A DNA stretch of 64,000 nt. It comes from Antedon mediterranea. Lineage: Eukaryota; Echinodermata; Crinoidea; Comatulida; Antedonidae. Location of the stretch: assembly GCF_964355755.1 (NCBI RefSeq), contig NC_092677.1:21424101-21488100 (forward strand), in the 5' to 3' direction. Of the stretch, positions 11,909 through 26,421 are shown piece by piece. Below the pieces are notes generated by a model. It did no database searches and was not told where the DNA came from. It was given only the letters and a program-made list of their open reading frames with translations. How positions within the stretch are numbered: position 1 is the first letter of the stretch; the number at the start of each line of letters is the position of its first letter. The position numbers and the translations under genes are program-made.

Positions 11909-12576
11909 CGTTTTAGACCATTTTGTGCATTTCGATGAAACTTGGTTACACAAAAACATCAAAGTGCTTAAAATCACATTTTGAGCATTTCGTTAAAACT
12001 TTTCACACAAAAACATCAAAGAGTAAAAAATAGCTTAATATCGTATTTAAAAACGTTTTAGACCATTTTGAGCATTTCGACAAAATTTTTTCACACAAAA
12101 CATCAAAGTGTACAGAATAGCTTTAAATCGCATTTGGAGACGTTTTAGACCATTTTGTTCATTTCGATGAAACAAAAACACAAAAACATCAAATTGCACA
12201 AAATGGCTTAATATGATATGGGAAAACGTTTTAGACCATTTTGAACATTTCGTTAAAAGTTTTCACACAAAAACATCAAAGTCCACAAAATAGCTTAATA
12301 TCGTATTTAAAAACGTTTTAGACCATTTTGAGCATTTCGAAAAAACTTTTTCACACAAAACATCAAAGTTTACAAAATAGCTTCAAATCGCATTTGGAGA
12401 CGTTATAGACCATTTTGTGATTTTCGAAAAAACTTGTTAACATAAAAACACCAAAGTGCTCAGAATACCTTCACATCGCATTTTGAGACGTTTTAGACCA
12501 TTTTGTGATTTTCGAAAAAACTTGTTAACATAAAAACACCAAAGTGCTTAGAAAAGCTTGGAATCGCATTTGGAGA
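11909..12576 (+). repeat. 929-bp HOR, unit 3 shortened to 668 bp
   Basis: It starts like the other units (145+87+86+87+87+88+88), then omits three a-type monomers (85+88+88 = 261 bp). The missing length is an exact number of monomers, so it fits an in-register unequal exchange. Confidence 0.88.
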
Positions 12577-12940
12577 CGTTTTAGACCATTTTGAGCATTT
12601 CGATGAAACTTGGTTACACAAAAACATCAAAGTGCTTAAAATCACATTTTGAGCATTTCGTTAAAACTTTTCACACAAAAACATCAAAGAGTAAAAAATA
12701 GCTTAATATCGTATTTAAAAACGTTTTAGACCATTTTGAGCATTTCGACAAAATTTTTTCACACAAAACATCAAAGTGTACAGAATAGCTTTAAATCGCA
12801 TTTGGAGACGTTTTAGACCATTTTGTTCATTTCGATGAAACAAAAACACAAAAACATCAAATTGCACAAAATGGCTTAATATGATATGGGAAAACGTTTT
12901 AGACCATTTTGAACATTTCGTTAAAAGTTTTCACACAAAA
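12577..12940 (+). repeat. 929-bp HOR, unit 4 partial
   Basis: This covers the fused b-c monomer, the CGACAAAA monomer, e and part of f. Inside f the sequence changes from the expected CAAAGTCCAC to CAAAGAGCAAAAAATAGC and continues as a c-d-g-h series. The joint lies inside a monomer, at about 12,935-12,945. Confidence 0.8.
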
Positions 12941-15900
12941 ACATCAAAGAGCAAAAAATAGCTTAATATCGTATTTAAAAACGTTTTAGACCATTTTGAG
13001 CATTTCGACAAAACTTTTTCACACAAAACATCAAAGTGTACAGATAAGCTTCAAATCGCATTTGGAGACGTTTTAAACCATTTTGAGCATTTCGATAAAA
13101 TTTTACACACAAAAACATCAAAGTGCACAAAATAGCTTAATATGGTATTTAAAAACGTTTTAGACCATTTTGAGCATTTCAACAAAACTTTTTCTCACAA
13201 AACATCAAAGTGTACAGAATAGCTTCAAATCGCATTTGGAGACGTTTTAGACCATTTTGTGCATTTCGATGAAACTTGGTTACACAAAAACATCAAAGTG
13301 CTTAAAATCACATTTTGAGCATTTCGTTAAAACTTTTCACACAAAAACATCAAAGTCCACAAAATAGCTTAATATCTTATTTAAAAACGTTTTAGACCAT
13401 TTTGAGCATTTCGAAAAAACTTTTTCACACAAAACATCAAAGTTTACAAAATAGCTTCAAATCGCATTTGGAGACGTTTTAGACCATTTTGTGATTTTCG
13501 AAAAAACTTGTTAACATAAAAACACCAAAGTGCTCAGAATACCTTCAAATCGCATTTGGAGACGTTTTAGACCATTTTGTGATTTTCGAAAAAACTTGTT
13601 AACATAAAAACACCAAAGTGCTTAGAAAAGCTTCAAATCGCATTTGGAGATGTTTTAGACCATTTTGTGCATTTCGATGAAACTTGGTTACACAAAAACA
13701 TCAAAGTGCTTAAAATCACATTTTGAGCATTTCGTTAAAACTTTTCACACAAAAACATCAAAGAGTAATAAATAGCTCAATATCGTATTTAAAAACGTTT
13801 TAGACCATTTTGAGCATTTCGACAAAATTTTTTCAAACAAAACATTAAAGTGTACAGAATAGCTTTAAATCGCATTTGGAGACGTTTTAGACCATTTTGT
13901 TCATTTCGATGAAACAAAAACACAAAAACATCAAATTGCACAAAATGGCTTAATATGATATGGGAAAACGTTTTAGACCATTTTGAACATTTCGTTAAAA
14001 GTTTTCACACAAAAATATCAAAGTCCACAAAATAGCTTAATATCGTATTTAAAAACGTTTTAGACCATTTTGAGCATTTCGAAAAAACTTTTTCACACAA
14101 AACATCAAAGTTTACAAAATAGCTTCAAATCGCATTTGGAGACGTTTTAGACCATTTTGTGATTTTCGAAAAAACTTGTTAACATAAAAACACCAAAGTG
14201 CTCAGAATACCTTCAAATCGCATTTTGAGACGTTTTAGACCATTTTGTGATTTTCGAAAAAACTTGTTAACATAAAAACACAAAAGTGCTCAGAATACCT
14301 TCAAATCGCATTTGGAGACGTTTTAGACCATTTTGTGATTTTCGTAAAAACTTGTTAACATAAAAACACCAAAGTGCTTAGAAAAGTTTCAAATCGCATT
14401 TGGAGACGTTTTAGACCATTTTGTTCATTTCGATGAAACTTGGTTACACAAAAACATCAAATTGCACAAAATGGCTTAATATGGTATGGGAAAACGTTTT
14501 AGACCATTTTGAACATTTCGAGAAAACTTTTTCACACAAAACTTCAAAGTGTACAGAATAGCTTCAAATCGCATTAGAAACCGTTTTAGACCATTTTGAG
14601 CATTTCGAAAAAACTTTTTCACACAAAACATCAAAGTTTACAAAATAGCTTCAAATCACATTTGGAGACGTTTTAGACCATTTTGTGATTTTCAAAAAAA
14701 CTTGTTAACATAAAAACACCAAAGTGCTCAGGATACCTTCAAATCGCATTTTGAGACGTTTTAGACCATTTTGTGATTTTCGGAAAAACTTGTTAACATA
14801 AAAACACCAAAGTGCTCAGAATACCTTCAAATCGTATTTTGAGACGTTTTAGACAATTTTGTGATTTTCGAAAAAACTTGTTAACATAAAAACACCAAAG
14901 TGCTTAGAAAAGCTTAAAAAACGCATTTGGAGACGTTTTAGACCATTTTGTGCATTTCGATGAAACTTGGTTACACAAAAACATCAAAGTGTACAGAATA
15001 GCTTCAAATCGCATTAGAAACCGTTTTAGACCATTTTGAGCATTTCGAAAAAACTTTTTCACACAAAACATCAAAGTGTACAAAATAGCTTCAAATCGCA
15101 TTTGGAGACGTTTTAGACAATTTTGTGATTTTCGAAAAAACTTGTTTACATAAAAACACCAAAGTGCTCAGAATAGCTTCCAATCGCATTTTGAGACGTT
15201 TTAGACCCTTTTGTGCATTTCGATGAAACTTGGTTACACAAAAACATCAAAGTGCTTAAAATCACAGTAGAAACCGTTTTAGACCATTTTGAGCATTTCG
15301 TTAAAATTTTTCACAGAAAAACATCAAAGAGCAAAAAATAGCTTAATATCGTATTTAAAAACGTTTTAGACCATTTTGAGCATTTCGACAAAACTTTTTC
15401 ACACAAAACATCAAAGTGTACAGATAAGCTTCAAATCGCATTTGGAGACGTTTTAAACCATTTTGAGCATTTCGATAAAATTTTACACACAAAAACATCA
15501 AAGTGCACAAAATAGCTTAATATGGTATTTAAAAACGTTTTAGACCATTTTGAGCATTTCAACAAAACTTTTTCTCACAAAACATCAAGGTGTACAGAAT
15601 AGCTTCAAATCGCATTTGGAGACGTTTTAGACCATTTTGTGCATTTCGATGAAACTTGGTTATACAAAAACATCAAAGTGCTTAAATTCACATTTTGAGC
15701 ATTTCGTTAAAACTTTTCACACAAAAACATCAAAGTCCACAAAATAGCTTAATATCGTATTTAAAAACGTTTTAGACCATTTTGAGAATTTCGAAAAAAC
15801 TTTTTCACACAAAACATCAAAGTTTACAAAATAGCTTCAAATCGCATTTGGAGACGTTTTAGACCATTTTGTGATTTTCGAAAAAACTTGTTAACATAAA

Positions 15901-16994
15901 AACACCAAAGTGCTTAGAAAAGCTTCAAATCGCATTTGGAGACGTTTTAGACCATTTTTTGCATTTCGATGAAACTTGGTTACAAAAAAACATCAAAGTG
16001 CTTAAAATCACATTTTGAGCATTTCGTTAAAACTTTTCACACAAAAACATCAAAGTCCACAAAATAGCTTAATATCGTATTTAAAAACGTTTTAGACCAT
16101 TTTGAGCATTTCGAAAAAACTTTTCCACACAAAACATCAAAGTTTACAAAATAGCTTCAAATCGCATTTGGAGACGTTTTAGACCATTTTGTGATTTTCG
16201 AAAAAACTTGTTAACATAAAAATACCAAAGTGCTCAGAATACCTTCAAATCGTGTTTTGAGACGTTTTAGACCATTTTGTGATTTTCGAAAAAACTTAAC
16301 ATAAAAACACCAAAGTGCTCAGAATACCTTCAAATCGCATTTGGAGACGTTTTAGACCATTTTGTGATTTTGGAAAAAACTTGTTAACATAAAAACACCA
16401 AAGTGCTTAGAAAAGCTTCAAATCGCATTTGGAGACGTTTTAGACCCTTTTGTGCATTTCGATGAAACTTGGTTACACAAAAACATCAAAGTGCTTAAAA
16501 TCACAGTAGAAACCGTTTTAGACCATTTTGAGCATTTCGTTAAAATTTTTCACAGAAAAACATCAAAGAGCAAAAAATAGCTTAATATCGTATTTAAAAA
16601 CGTTTTAGACCATTTTGAGCATTTCGACAAAACTTTTTCACACAAAACATCAAAGTGTACAGATAAGCTTCAAATCGCATTTGGAGACGTTTTAAACCAT
16701 TTTGAGCATTTCGATAAAATTTTACACACAAAAACATCAAAGTGCACAAAATAGCTTAATATGGTATTTAAAAACGTTTTAGACCATTTTGAGCATTTCA
16801 ACAAAACTTTTTCTCACAAAACATCAAAGTGTACAGAATAGCTTCAAATCGCATTTGGAGACGTTTTAGACCATTTTGTGCATTTCGATGAAACTTGGTT
16901 ACACAAAAACATCAAAGTGCTTAAAATCACATTTTGAGCATTTCGTTAAAACTTTTCACACAAAAACATCAAAGTCCACAAAATAGCTTAATAT

Positions 16995-17160
16995 CGTATT
17001 TAAAAACGTTTTAGACCATTTTGAGCATTTCGAAAAAACTTTTCCACACAAAACATCAAAGTTTACAAAATAGCTTCAAATCGCATTTGGAGACGTTTTA
17101 GACCATTTTGTGATTTTCGAAAAAACTTGTTAACATAAAAACACCAAAGTGCTCAGAATA
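16995..17160 (+). repeat. Joint between L1 copy 1 and the 17.2-19.15 kb segment
   Basis: These are ordinary satellite monomers: the end of a c-type, a d-type with TTTTCCACAC and an a-type. They separate the end of the L1 similarity from a segment matching 3.38-5.37 kb. The exact crossover point cannot be fixed because the monomers on both sides are nearly alike. Confidence 0.6.
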
Positions 17161-17589
17161 CCTTCAAATCGTATTTTGAGACGTTTTAGACAATTTTGTG
17201 ATTTTCGAAAAAACTTGTTAACATAAAAACACCAAAGTGCTTAGAAAAGCTTCATATCGCATTTGGAGACGTTTTAGACCATTTTGTGCATTTCGATGAA
17301 ACTTGGTTACACAAAAACATCAAAGTGCTTAAAATCACTTTTTGAGCATTTCGTTAAAACTTTTCACACAAAAACATCAAAGAGCAAAAAATAGCTTAAT
17401 ATCGTATTTAAAAACGTTTTAGACCATTTTGAGCATTTCGACAAAACTTTTTCACACAAAACATCAAAGTGTACAAAATAGCTTCAAATCGCATTTGGAG
17501 ACGTTTTAGACAATTTTGTGATTTTCGAAAAAACTTGTTTACATAAAAACACCAAAGTGCTAAGAATAGCTTCCAATCGCATTTGGAGA

Positions 17590-18335
17590 CGTTTTAGACC
17601 CTTTTGTGAATTTCGATGAAACTTGGTTACACAAAAACATCAAAGTGCTTAAAATCACATTAGAAACCGTTTTAGAACATTTTGAGCATTTCGTTAAAAT
17701 TTTTCACAGAAAAACATCAAAGAGCAAAAAATAGCTTAATATCGTATTTAAAAACGTTTTAGACCATTTTGAGCATTTCGACAAAACTTTTTCACACAAA
17801 ACAACAAAGTGTACAGAATAGCTTCAAATCGCATTTGGAGACGTTTTAACCCATTTTGAGCATTTCGATAAAATTTTACACACAAAAACATCAAAGTGCA
17901 CAAAATAGCTTAATATGGTATTTAAAAACGTTTTAGACCATTTTGAGCATTTCAACAAAACTTTTTCTCACAAAACATCAAAGTGTACAGAATAGCTTCA
18001 AATCGCATTTGGAGACGTTTTAGACCATTTTGTGCATTTCGATGAAACTTGGTTACACAAAAACATCAAAGTGCTTAAAATCACATTTTGAGCATTTCGT
18101 TAAAACTTTTCACACAAAAACATCAAAGTCCACAAAATAGCTTAATATCGTATTTAAAAACGTTATAGACCATTTTGAGCATTTCGAAAAAACTTTTCCA
18201 CACAAAACATCAAAGTTTACAAAATAGCTTCAAATCGCATTTGGAGACGTTTTAGACCATTTTGTGATTTTCGAAAAAACTTGTTAACATAAAAACACCA
18301 AAGTGCTCAGAATACCTTCAAATCGCATTTGGAGA
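17590..18335 (+). repeat. 746-bp HOR, unit 1 of second pair
   Basis: This unit matches 3,806-4,551 at offset 13,784 in length and order. It begins with GACCCTTTTGTGAATTTCG, where the other copies read GTGCATTTCG. Confidence 0.88.
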
Positions 18336-19082
18336 CGTTTTAGACCCTTTTGTGCATTTCGATGAAACTTGGTTACACAAAAACATCAAAGTGCTTAAAA
18401 TCACATTAGAAACCGTTTTAGACCATTTTGAGCATTTCGTTAAAATTTTTCACAGAAAAACATCAAAGAGCAAAAAATAGCTTAATATCGTATTTAAAAA
18501 CGTTTTAGACCATTTTGAGCATTTCGACAAAACTTTTTCACACAAAACATCAAAGTGTACAGAATAGCTTCAAATCGCATTTGGAGACGTTTTAACCCAT
18601 TTTGAGCATTTCGATAAAATTTTACACACAAAAACATCAAAGTGCACAAAATAGCTTAATATGGTATTTAAAAACGTTTTAGACCATTTTGAGCATTTCA
18701 ACAAAACTTTTTCTCACAAAACATCAAAGTGTACAGAATAGCTTCAAATCGCATTTGGAGACATTTTAGACCATTTTGTGCATTTCGATGAAACTTGGTT
18801 ACACAAAAACATCAAAGTGCTTAAAATCACATTTTGAGCATTTCGTTAAAACTTTTCACACAAAAACATCAAAGTCCACAAAATAGCTTAATATCGTATT
18901 TAAAAACGTTTTAGACCATTTTGAGCATTTCGAAAAAACTTTTCCACACAAAACATCAAAGTTTACAAAATAGCTTCAAATCGCATTTGGAGACGTTTTA
19001 GACCATTTTGTGATTTTCGAAAAAAACTTGTTAACATAAAAACACCAAAGTGCTCAGAATACCTTCAAATCGTGTTTTGAGA
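18336..19082 (+). repeat. 746-bp HOR, unit 2 of second pair
   Basis: This unit matches 4,552-5,298, including the extra A in its last monomer and the ACATTTTAG core at ~18,761. Confidence 0.88.
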
Positions 19083-22000
19083 CGTTTTAGACCATTTTGT
19101 AATTTTCGAAAAAACTTGTTAACATAAAAACACCAAAGTGCTCAGAATACCTTCACATCGCATTTTGAGACGTTTTAGACCATTTTGTGATTTTCGAAAA
19201 AACTTGTTAACATAAAAACACCAAAGTGCTTAGAAAAGCTTGAAATCGCATTTGGAGACGTTTTAGACCATTTTGTGAATTTCGATGAAACTTGGTTAAA
19301 GTGCTTAAAATCACATTTTGAGCATTTCGTTAAAACTTTTCACACAAAAACATCAAAGAGTAAAAAATAGCTTAATATCGTATTTAAAAACGTTTTAGAC
19401 CATTTTGAGCATTTCGACAAAATTTTTTCACACAAAACATCAAAGTGTACAGAATAGCTTTAAATCGCATTTGGAGACGTTTTAGACCATTTTGTTCATT
19501 TCGATGAAACAAAAACACAAAAACATCAAATTGCACAAAATGGCTTAATATGATATGGGAAAACGTTTTAGACCATTTTGAACATTTCGTTAAAAGTTTT
19601 CACACAAAAACATCAAAGTCCACAAAATAGCTTAATATCGTATTTAAAAACGTTTTAGACCAATTTGAGCATTTCGAAAAAACTTTTTCACACAAAACAT
19701 CAAAGTTTACAAAATAGCTTCAAATCGCATTTGGAGACGTTATAGACCATTTTGTGATTTTCGAAAAAACTTGTTAACATAAAAACACCAAAGTGCTCAG
19801 AATACCTTCAAATCGCATTTTGAGACGTTTTAGACCATTTTATGATTTTCGAAAAAACTTGTTAACATAAAAACACCAAAGTGCTCAGAATACCTTCAAA
19901 TCGTGTTTTGAGACGTTTTAGACCATTTTGTGATTTTCGAAAAAACTTGTTAACATAAAAACACCAAAGTGCTCAGAATACCTTCAAATCGCATTTGGAG
20001 ACGTTTTAGACCATTTTGTGATTTTCGTAAAAACTTGTTAACATAAAAACACCAAAGTGCTTAGAAAAGTTTCAAATCGCATTTGGAGACGTTTTAGACC
20101 ATTTTGTTCATTTCGATGAAACTTGGTTACACAAAAACATCAAATTGCACAAAATGGCTTAATATGGTATGGGAAAACGTTTTAGACCATTTTGAACATT
20201 TCGAGAAAACTTTTTCACACAAAACTTCAAAGTGTACAGAATAGCTTCAAATCGCATTAGAAACCGTTTTAGACCATTTTGAGCATTTCGAAAAAACTTT
20301 TTCACACAAAACATCAAAGTTTACAAAATAGCTTCAAATCACATTTGGAGACATTTTAGACCATTTTGTGATTTTCAAAAAAACTTGTTAACATAAAAAC
20401 ACCAAAGTGCTCAGGATACCTTCAAATCGCATTTTGAGACGTTTTAGACCATTTTGTGATTTTCGGAAAAACTTGTTAACATAAAAACACCAAAGTGCTC
20501 AGAATACCTTCAAATCGTATTTTGAGACGTTTTAGACAATTTTGTGATTTTCGAAAAAACTTGTTAACATAAAAACACCAAAGTGCTTAGAAAAGCTTAA
20601 AAAACGCATTTGGAGACGTTTTAGACCATTTTGTGCATTTCGATGAAACTTGGTTACACAAAAACATCAAAGTGTACAGAATAGCTTCAAATCGCATTAG
20701 AAACCGTTTTAGACCATTTTGAGCATTTCGAAAAAACTTTTTCACACAAAACATCAAAGTGTACAAAATAGCTTCAAATCGCATTTGGAGACGTTTTAGA
20801 CAATTTTGTGATTTTCAAAAAAACTTGTTTACATAAAAACACCAAAGTGCTCAGAATAGCTTCCAATCGCATTTTGAGACGTTTTAGACCCTTTTGTGCA
20901 TTTCGATGAAACTTGGTTACACAAAAACATCAAAGTGCTTAAAATCACAGTAGAAACCGTTTTAGACCATTTTGAGCATTTCGTTAAAATTTTTCACAGA
21001 AAAACATCAAAGAGCAAAAAATAGCTTAATATCGTATTTAAAAACGTTTTAGACCATTTTGAGCATTTCGACAAAACTTTTTCACACAAAACATCAAAGT
21101 GTACAGATAAGCTTCAAATCGCATTTGGAGACGTTTTAAACCATTTTGAGCATTTCGATAAAATTTTACACACAAAAACATCAAAGTGCACAAAATAGCT
21201 TAATATGGTATTTAAAAACGTTTTAGACCATTTTGAGCATTTCAACAAAACTTTTTCTCACAAAACATCAAAGTGTACAGAATAGCTTCAAATCGCATTT
21301 GGAGACGTTTTAGACCATTTTGTGCATTTCGATTAAACTTGGTTACACAAAAACATCAAAGTGCTTAAATTCACATTTTGAGAATTTCGTTAAAACTTTT
21401 CACACAAAAACATCAAAGTCCACAAAATAGCTTAATATCGTATTTAAAAACGTTTTAGACCATTTTGAGAATTTCGAAAAAACTTTTTCACACAAAACAT
21501 CAAAGTTTACAAAATAGCTTCAAATCGCATTTGGAGACGTTTTAGACCATTTTGTGATTTTCGAAAAAACTTGTTAACATAAAAACACCAAAGTGCTCAG
21601 AATACCTTCAAATCGCATTTGGAGACGTTTTAGACCATTTTGTGATTTTCGAAAAAACTTGTTAACATAAAAACACCAAAGTGCTTAGAAAAGCTTCAAA
21701 TCGCATTTGGAGACGTTTTAGACCATTTTTTGCATTTCGATGAAACTTGGTTACACAAAAACATCAAAGTGCTTAAAATCACATTTTGAGCATTTCGTTA
21801 AAACTTTTCACACAAAAACATCAAAGTCCACAAAATAGCTTAATATCGTATTTAAAAACGTTTTAGACCATTTTGAGCATTTCGAAAAAACTTTTCCACA
21901 CAAAACATCAAAGTTTACAAAATAGCCTCAAATCGCATTTGGAGACGTTTTAGACCATTTTGTGATTTTCGAAAAAACTTGTTAACATAAAAACACCAAA

Positions 22001-22957
22001 GTGCTCAGAATACCTTCAAATCGTGTTTTGAGACGTTTTAGACCATTTTGTAATTTTCGAAAAAACTTGTTAACATAAAAACACCAAAGTGCTCAGAAAA
22101 CCTTCACATCGCATTTTGAGACGTTTTAGACCATTTTGTGATTTTCGAAAAAACTTGTTAACATAAAAACACCAAAGTGCTTAGAAAAGCTTGAAATCGC
22201 ATTTGGAGACGTTTTAGACCATTTTGTGCATTTCGATGAAACTTGGTTACACAAAAACATCAAAGTGCTTAAAATCACATTAGAAACCGTTTTAGACCAT
22301 TTTGAGCATTTCGTTAAAACTTTTCACACAAAAACATCAAAGTCCACAAAATAGCTTAATATCGTATTTAAAAACGTTTTAGACCATTTTGAGCATTTCG
22401 AAAAAACTTTTCCACACAAAACATCAAAGTTTACAAAATAGCTTCAAATCGCATTTGGAGACGTTTTAGACCATTTTGTGATTTTCGAAAAAACTTGTTA
22501 ACATAAAAACACCAAAGTGCTCAGAATACCTTCAAATCGTATTTTGAGACGTTTTAGACAATTTTGTGATTTTCGAAAAAACTTGCTAACATAAAAACAC
22601 CAAAGTGCTTAGAAAAGCTTCATATCGCATTTGGAGACGTTTTAGACCATTTTGTGCATTTTGATGAAACTTGGTTACACAAAAACATCAAAGTGCTTAA
22701 AATCACTTTTTGAGCATTTCGTTAAAACTTTTCACACAAAAACATCAAAGAGCAAAAAATAGCTTAATATCGTATTTAAAAACGTTTTAGACCATTTTGA
22801 GCATTTCGACAAAACTTTTTCACACAAAACATCAAAGTGTACAAAATAGCTTCAAATCGCATTTGGAGACGTTTTAGACAATTTTGTGATTTTCGAAAAA
22901 ACTTGTTTACATAAAAACACCAAAGTGCTAAGAATTGCTTCCAATCGCATTTGGAGA

Positions 22958-23703
22958 CGTTTTAGACCCTTTTGTGCATTTCGATGAAACTTGGTTACAC
23001 AAAAACATCAAAGTGCTTAAAATCACATTAGAAACCGTTTTAGAACATTTTGAGCATTTCGTTAAAATTTTTCACAGAAAAGCATCAAAGAGCAAAAAAT
23101 AGCTTAATATCGTATTTAAAAACGTTTTAGACCATTTTGAGCATTTCGACAAAACTTTTTCACACAAAATAACAAAGTGTACAGAATAGCTTCAAATCGC
23201 ATTTGGAGACGTTTTAACCCATTTTGAGCATTTCGATAAAATTTTACACACAAAAACATCAAAGTGCACAAAATAGCTTAATATGGTATTTAAAAACGTT
23301 TTAGACCATTTTGAGCATTTCAACAAAACTTTTTCTCACAAAACATCAAAGTGTACAGAATAGCTTCAAATCGCATTTGGAGACGTTTTAGACCATTTTG
23401 TGCATTTCGATGAAACTTGGTTACACAAAAACATCAAAGTGCTTAAAATCACATTTTGAGCATTTCGTTAAAACTTTTCACACAAAAACATCAAAGTCCA
23501 CAAAATAGCTTAATATCGTATTTAAAAACGTTATAGACCATTTTGAGCATTTCGAAAAAACTTTTCCACACAAAACATCAAAGTTTACAAAATAGCTTCA
23601 AATCGCATTTGGAGACGTTTTAGACCATTTTGTGATTTTCGAAAAAACTTGTTAACATAAAAACACCAAAGTGCTCAGAATACCTTCAAATCGCATTTGG
23701 AGA
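22958..23703 (+). repeat. 746-bp HOR, unit 1 of third pair
   Basis: This unit matches 3,806-4,551 at the L1 offset of 19,152, including the CACAGAAAAGCATC variant. It differs by AAAATAACAAAG where the other copy has AAAACAACAAAG. Confidence 0.88.
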
Positions 23704-24450
23704 CGTTTTAGACCCTTTTGTGCATTTCGATGAAACTTGGTTACACAAAAACATCAAAGTGCTTAAAATCACATTAGAAACCGTTTTAGACCATTTTGAG
23801 CATTTCGTTAAAATTTTTCACAGAAAAACATCAAAGAGCAAAAAATAGCTTAATATCGTATTTAAAAACGTTTTAGACCATTTTGAGCATTTCGACAAAA
23901 CTTTTTCACACAAAACATCAAAGTGTACAGAATAGCTTCAAATCGCATTTGGAGACGTTTTAACCCATTTTGAGCATTTCGATAAAATTTTACACACAAA
24001 AACATCAAAGTGCACAAAATAGCTTAATATGGTATTTAAAAACGTTTTAGACCATTTTGAGCATTTCAACAAAACTTTTTCTCACAAAACATCAAAGTGT
24101 ACAGAATAGCTTCAAATCGCATTTGGAGACATTTTAGACCATTTTGTGCATTTCGATGAAACTTGGTTACACAAAAACATCAAAGTGCTTAAAATCACAT
24201 TTTGAGCATTTCGTTAAAACTTTTCACACAAAAACATCAAAGTCCACAAAATAGCTTAATATCGTATTTAAAAACGTTTTAGACCATTTTGAGCATTTCG
24301 AAAAAACTTTTCCACACAAAACATCAAAGTTTACAAAATAGCTTCAAATCGCATTTGGAGACGTTTTAGACCATTTTGTGATTTTCGAAAAAAACTTGTT
24401 AACATAAAAACACCAAAGTGCTCAGAATACCTTCAAATCGTGTTTTGAGA
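23704..24450 (+). repeat. 746-bp HOR, unit 2 of third pair
   Basis: This unit matches 4,552-5,298 at offset 19,152, with the same one-base extension and the same mutated core CpG at ~24,130. Confidence 0.88.
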
Positions 24451-26343
24451 CGTTTTAGACCATTTTGTAATTTTCGAAAAAACTTGTTAACATAAAAACA
24501 CCAAAGTGCTCAGAATACCTTCACATCGCATTTTGAGACGTTTTAGACCATTTTGTGATTTTCGAAAAAACTTGTTAACATAAAAACACCAAAGTGCTTA
24601 GAAAAGCTTGAAATCGCATTTGGAGACGTTTTAGACCATTTTGTGAATTTCGATGAAACTTGGTTAAAGTGCTTAAAATCACATTTTGAGCATTTCGTTA
24701 AAACTTTTCACACAAAAACATCAAAGAGTAAAAAATAGCTTAATATCGTATTTAAAAACGTTTTAGACCATTTTGAGCATTTCGACAAAATTTTTTCACA
24801 CAAAACATCAAAGTGTACAGAATAGCTTTAAATCGCATTTGGAGACGTTTTAGACCATTTTGTTCATTTCGATGAAACAAAAACACAAAAACATCAAATT
24901 GCACAAAATGGCTTAATATGATATGGGAAAACGTTTTAGACCATTTTGAACATTTCGTTAAAAGTTTTCACAAAAAAACATCAAAGTCCACAAAATAGCT
25001 TAATATCGTATTTAAAAACGTTTTAGACCATTTTGAGCATTTCGAAAAAACTTTTTCACACAAAACATCAAAGTTTACAAAATAGCTTCAAATCGCATTT
25101 GGAGACGTTTTAGACCATTTTGTGATTTTCGAAAAAACTTGTTAACATAAAAACACCAAAGTGCTCAGAATACCTTCAAATCGCATTTTGAGACGTTTTA
25201 GACCATTTTGTGATTTTCGAAAAAACTTGTTAACATAAAAACACTAAAGTGCTCAGAATACCTTCAAATCGTGTTTTGAGACGTTTTAGACCATTTTGTG
25301 ATTTTGGAAAAACTTGTTAACATAAAAACACCAAAGTGCTCAGAATACCTTCAAATCGCATTTGGAGACGTTTTAGACCATTTTGTGATTTTCGAAAAAA
25401 CTTGTTAACATAAAAACACCAAAGTGCTCAGAAAAGCTTCAAATCGCAATTGGAGACGTTTTAAACCATTTTGTTCATTTCGATGAAACTTGGTTACACA
25501 AAAACATCAAATTGCACAAAATGGCTTTATATTGTATGGGAAAACGTTTTAGACCATTTTGAACATTTCGAGAAAACTTTTTCACACAAAACTTCAAAGT
25601 GTACAGAATAGCTTCAAATCGCATTAGAAACCGTTTTAGACCATTTTGAGCATTTCGAAAAAACTTTTTCACACAAAAAATCAAGGTTTACAAAATAGCT
25701 TCAAATCGCATTTGGAGACGTTTTAGACCATTTTGTGATTTTCGAAAAAACTTGTTAACATAAAAACACCAAAGTGCTCAGAATACCTTCAAATCGCATT
25801 TTGAGACGTTTTAGACCATTTTGTGATTTTCGAAAAAACTTGTTAACATAAAAATACCAAAGTGCTCAGAATACCTTCAAATCGTGTTTTAAGACGTTTT
25901 AGACCATTTTGTGATTTTCGAAAAAACTTGTTAACATAAAAACACCAAAGTGCTCAGAATACCTTCAAATCGCATTTGGAGACGTTTTAGACCATTTTGT
26001 GATTTTCGAAAAAACTTGTTAACATAAAAACACCAAAGTGCTCAGAAAAGCTTCAAATCGCATTTGGAGACGTTTTAAACCATTTTGTTCATTTCGATGA
26101 AACTTGGTTACACAAAAATATCAAAGAGCACAAAAGTATTTAAAAACGTTTTAGACCATTTTGAGCATTCCGACAAAACTTTTTCACACAAAACATCAAA
26201 GTGTACAGAATAGCTTTAAATCGCATTTGGAGACGTTTTAGACCATTTTGTAGTTTTCGAAAAAACTTGTTAACATAAAAACACAAAAGAGCTTCAAATC
26301 GCATTTGGAGACGTTTTAGACCCTTTTGTGCATTTCGATGAAA

Positions 26344-26421
26344 CTTGGTTACACAAAAACATCAAAGTGCTTAAAATCACATTAGAAACCGTTTTAGACC
26401 ATTTTGAGCATTTCGTTAAAA
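26344..26421 (+). repeat. 78-bp block absent from L1 copy 1
   Basis: These 78 bases are missing between 7,191 and 7,192 in the first L1 copy, and account for the whole change of offset from 19,152 to 19,230. They equal the length of one b-type monomer, although the breakpoints fall inside monomers. Related copies near 43.7, 56.5 and 62.9 kb keep the block, so copy 1 has a deletion. Confidence 0.85.

Larger units (their letters stand above)
1..16994 (+). repeat. Large segmental repeat L1, copy 1
   Basis: This stretch of roughly 17 kb reappears at 19,153-~36,224. The offset is exactly 19,152 up to about 7,191 and 19,230 after that; a single 78-bp indel at ~7,191 explains the change. Rare variants are shared by both copies in order: TTTTCGTAAAAAC near 871, GACAATTTTG near 1,383, GAAGCTTGG near 8,469, the 929-bp HORs at 10-12.6 kb and GAGATGTTTT near 13,649. 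Only scattered single-base differences were seen in the lines compared, for example AATTGC at ~572 against AATCGC in copy 2. The right end is placed where TAATATCG here becomes TAATATCT in copy 2. Confidence 0.9.
17161..19152 (+). repeat. 2-kb segmental repeat of 3,377-5,368
   Basis: This segment aligns with 3,377-5,368 at a constant offset of 13,784. It contains the same pair of 746-bp HORs and the same one-base longer A-run (CGAAAAAAACTTG) in its last a-type monomer. It ends exactly where L1 copy 2 begins, so the 19,152-bp spacing of L1 is a composite of L1 plus this segment. Confidence 0.85.
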
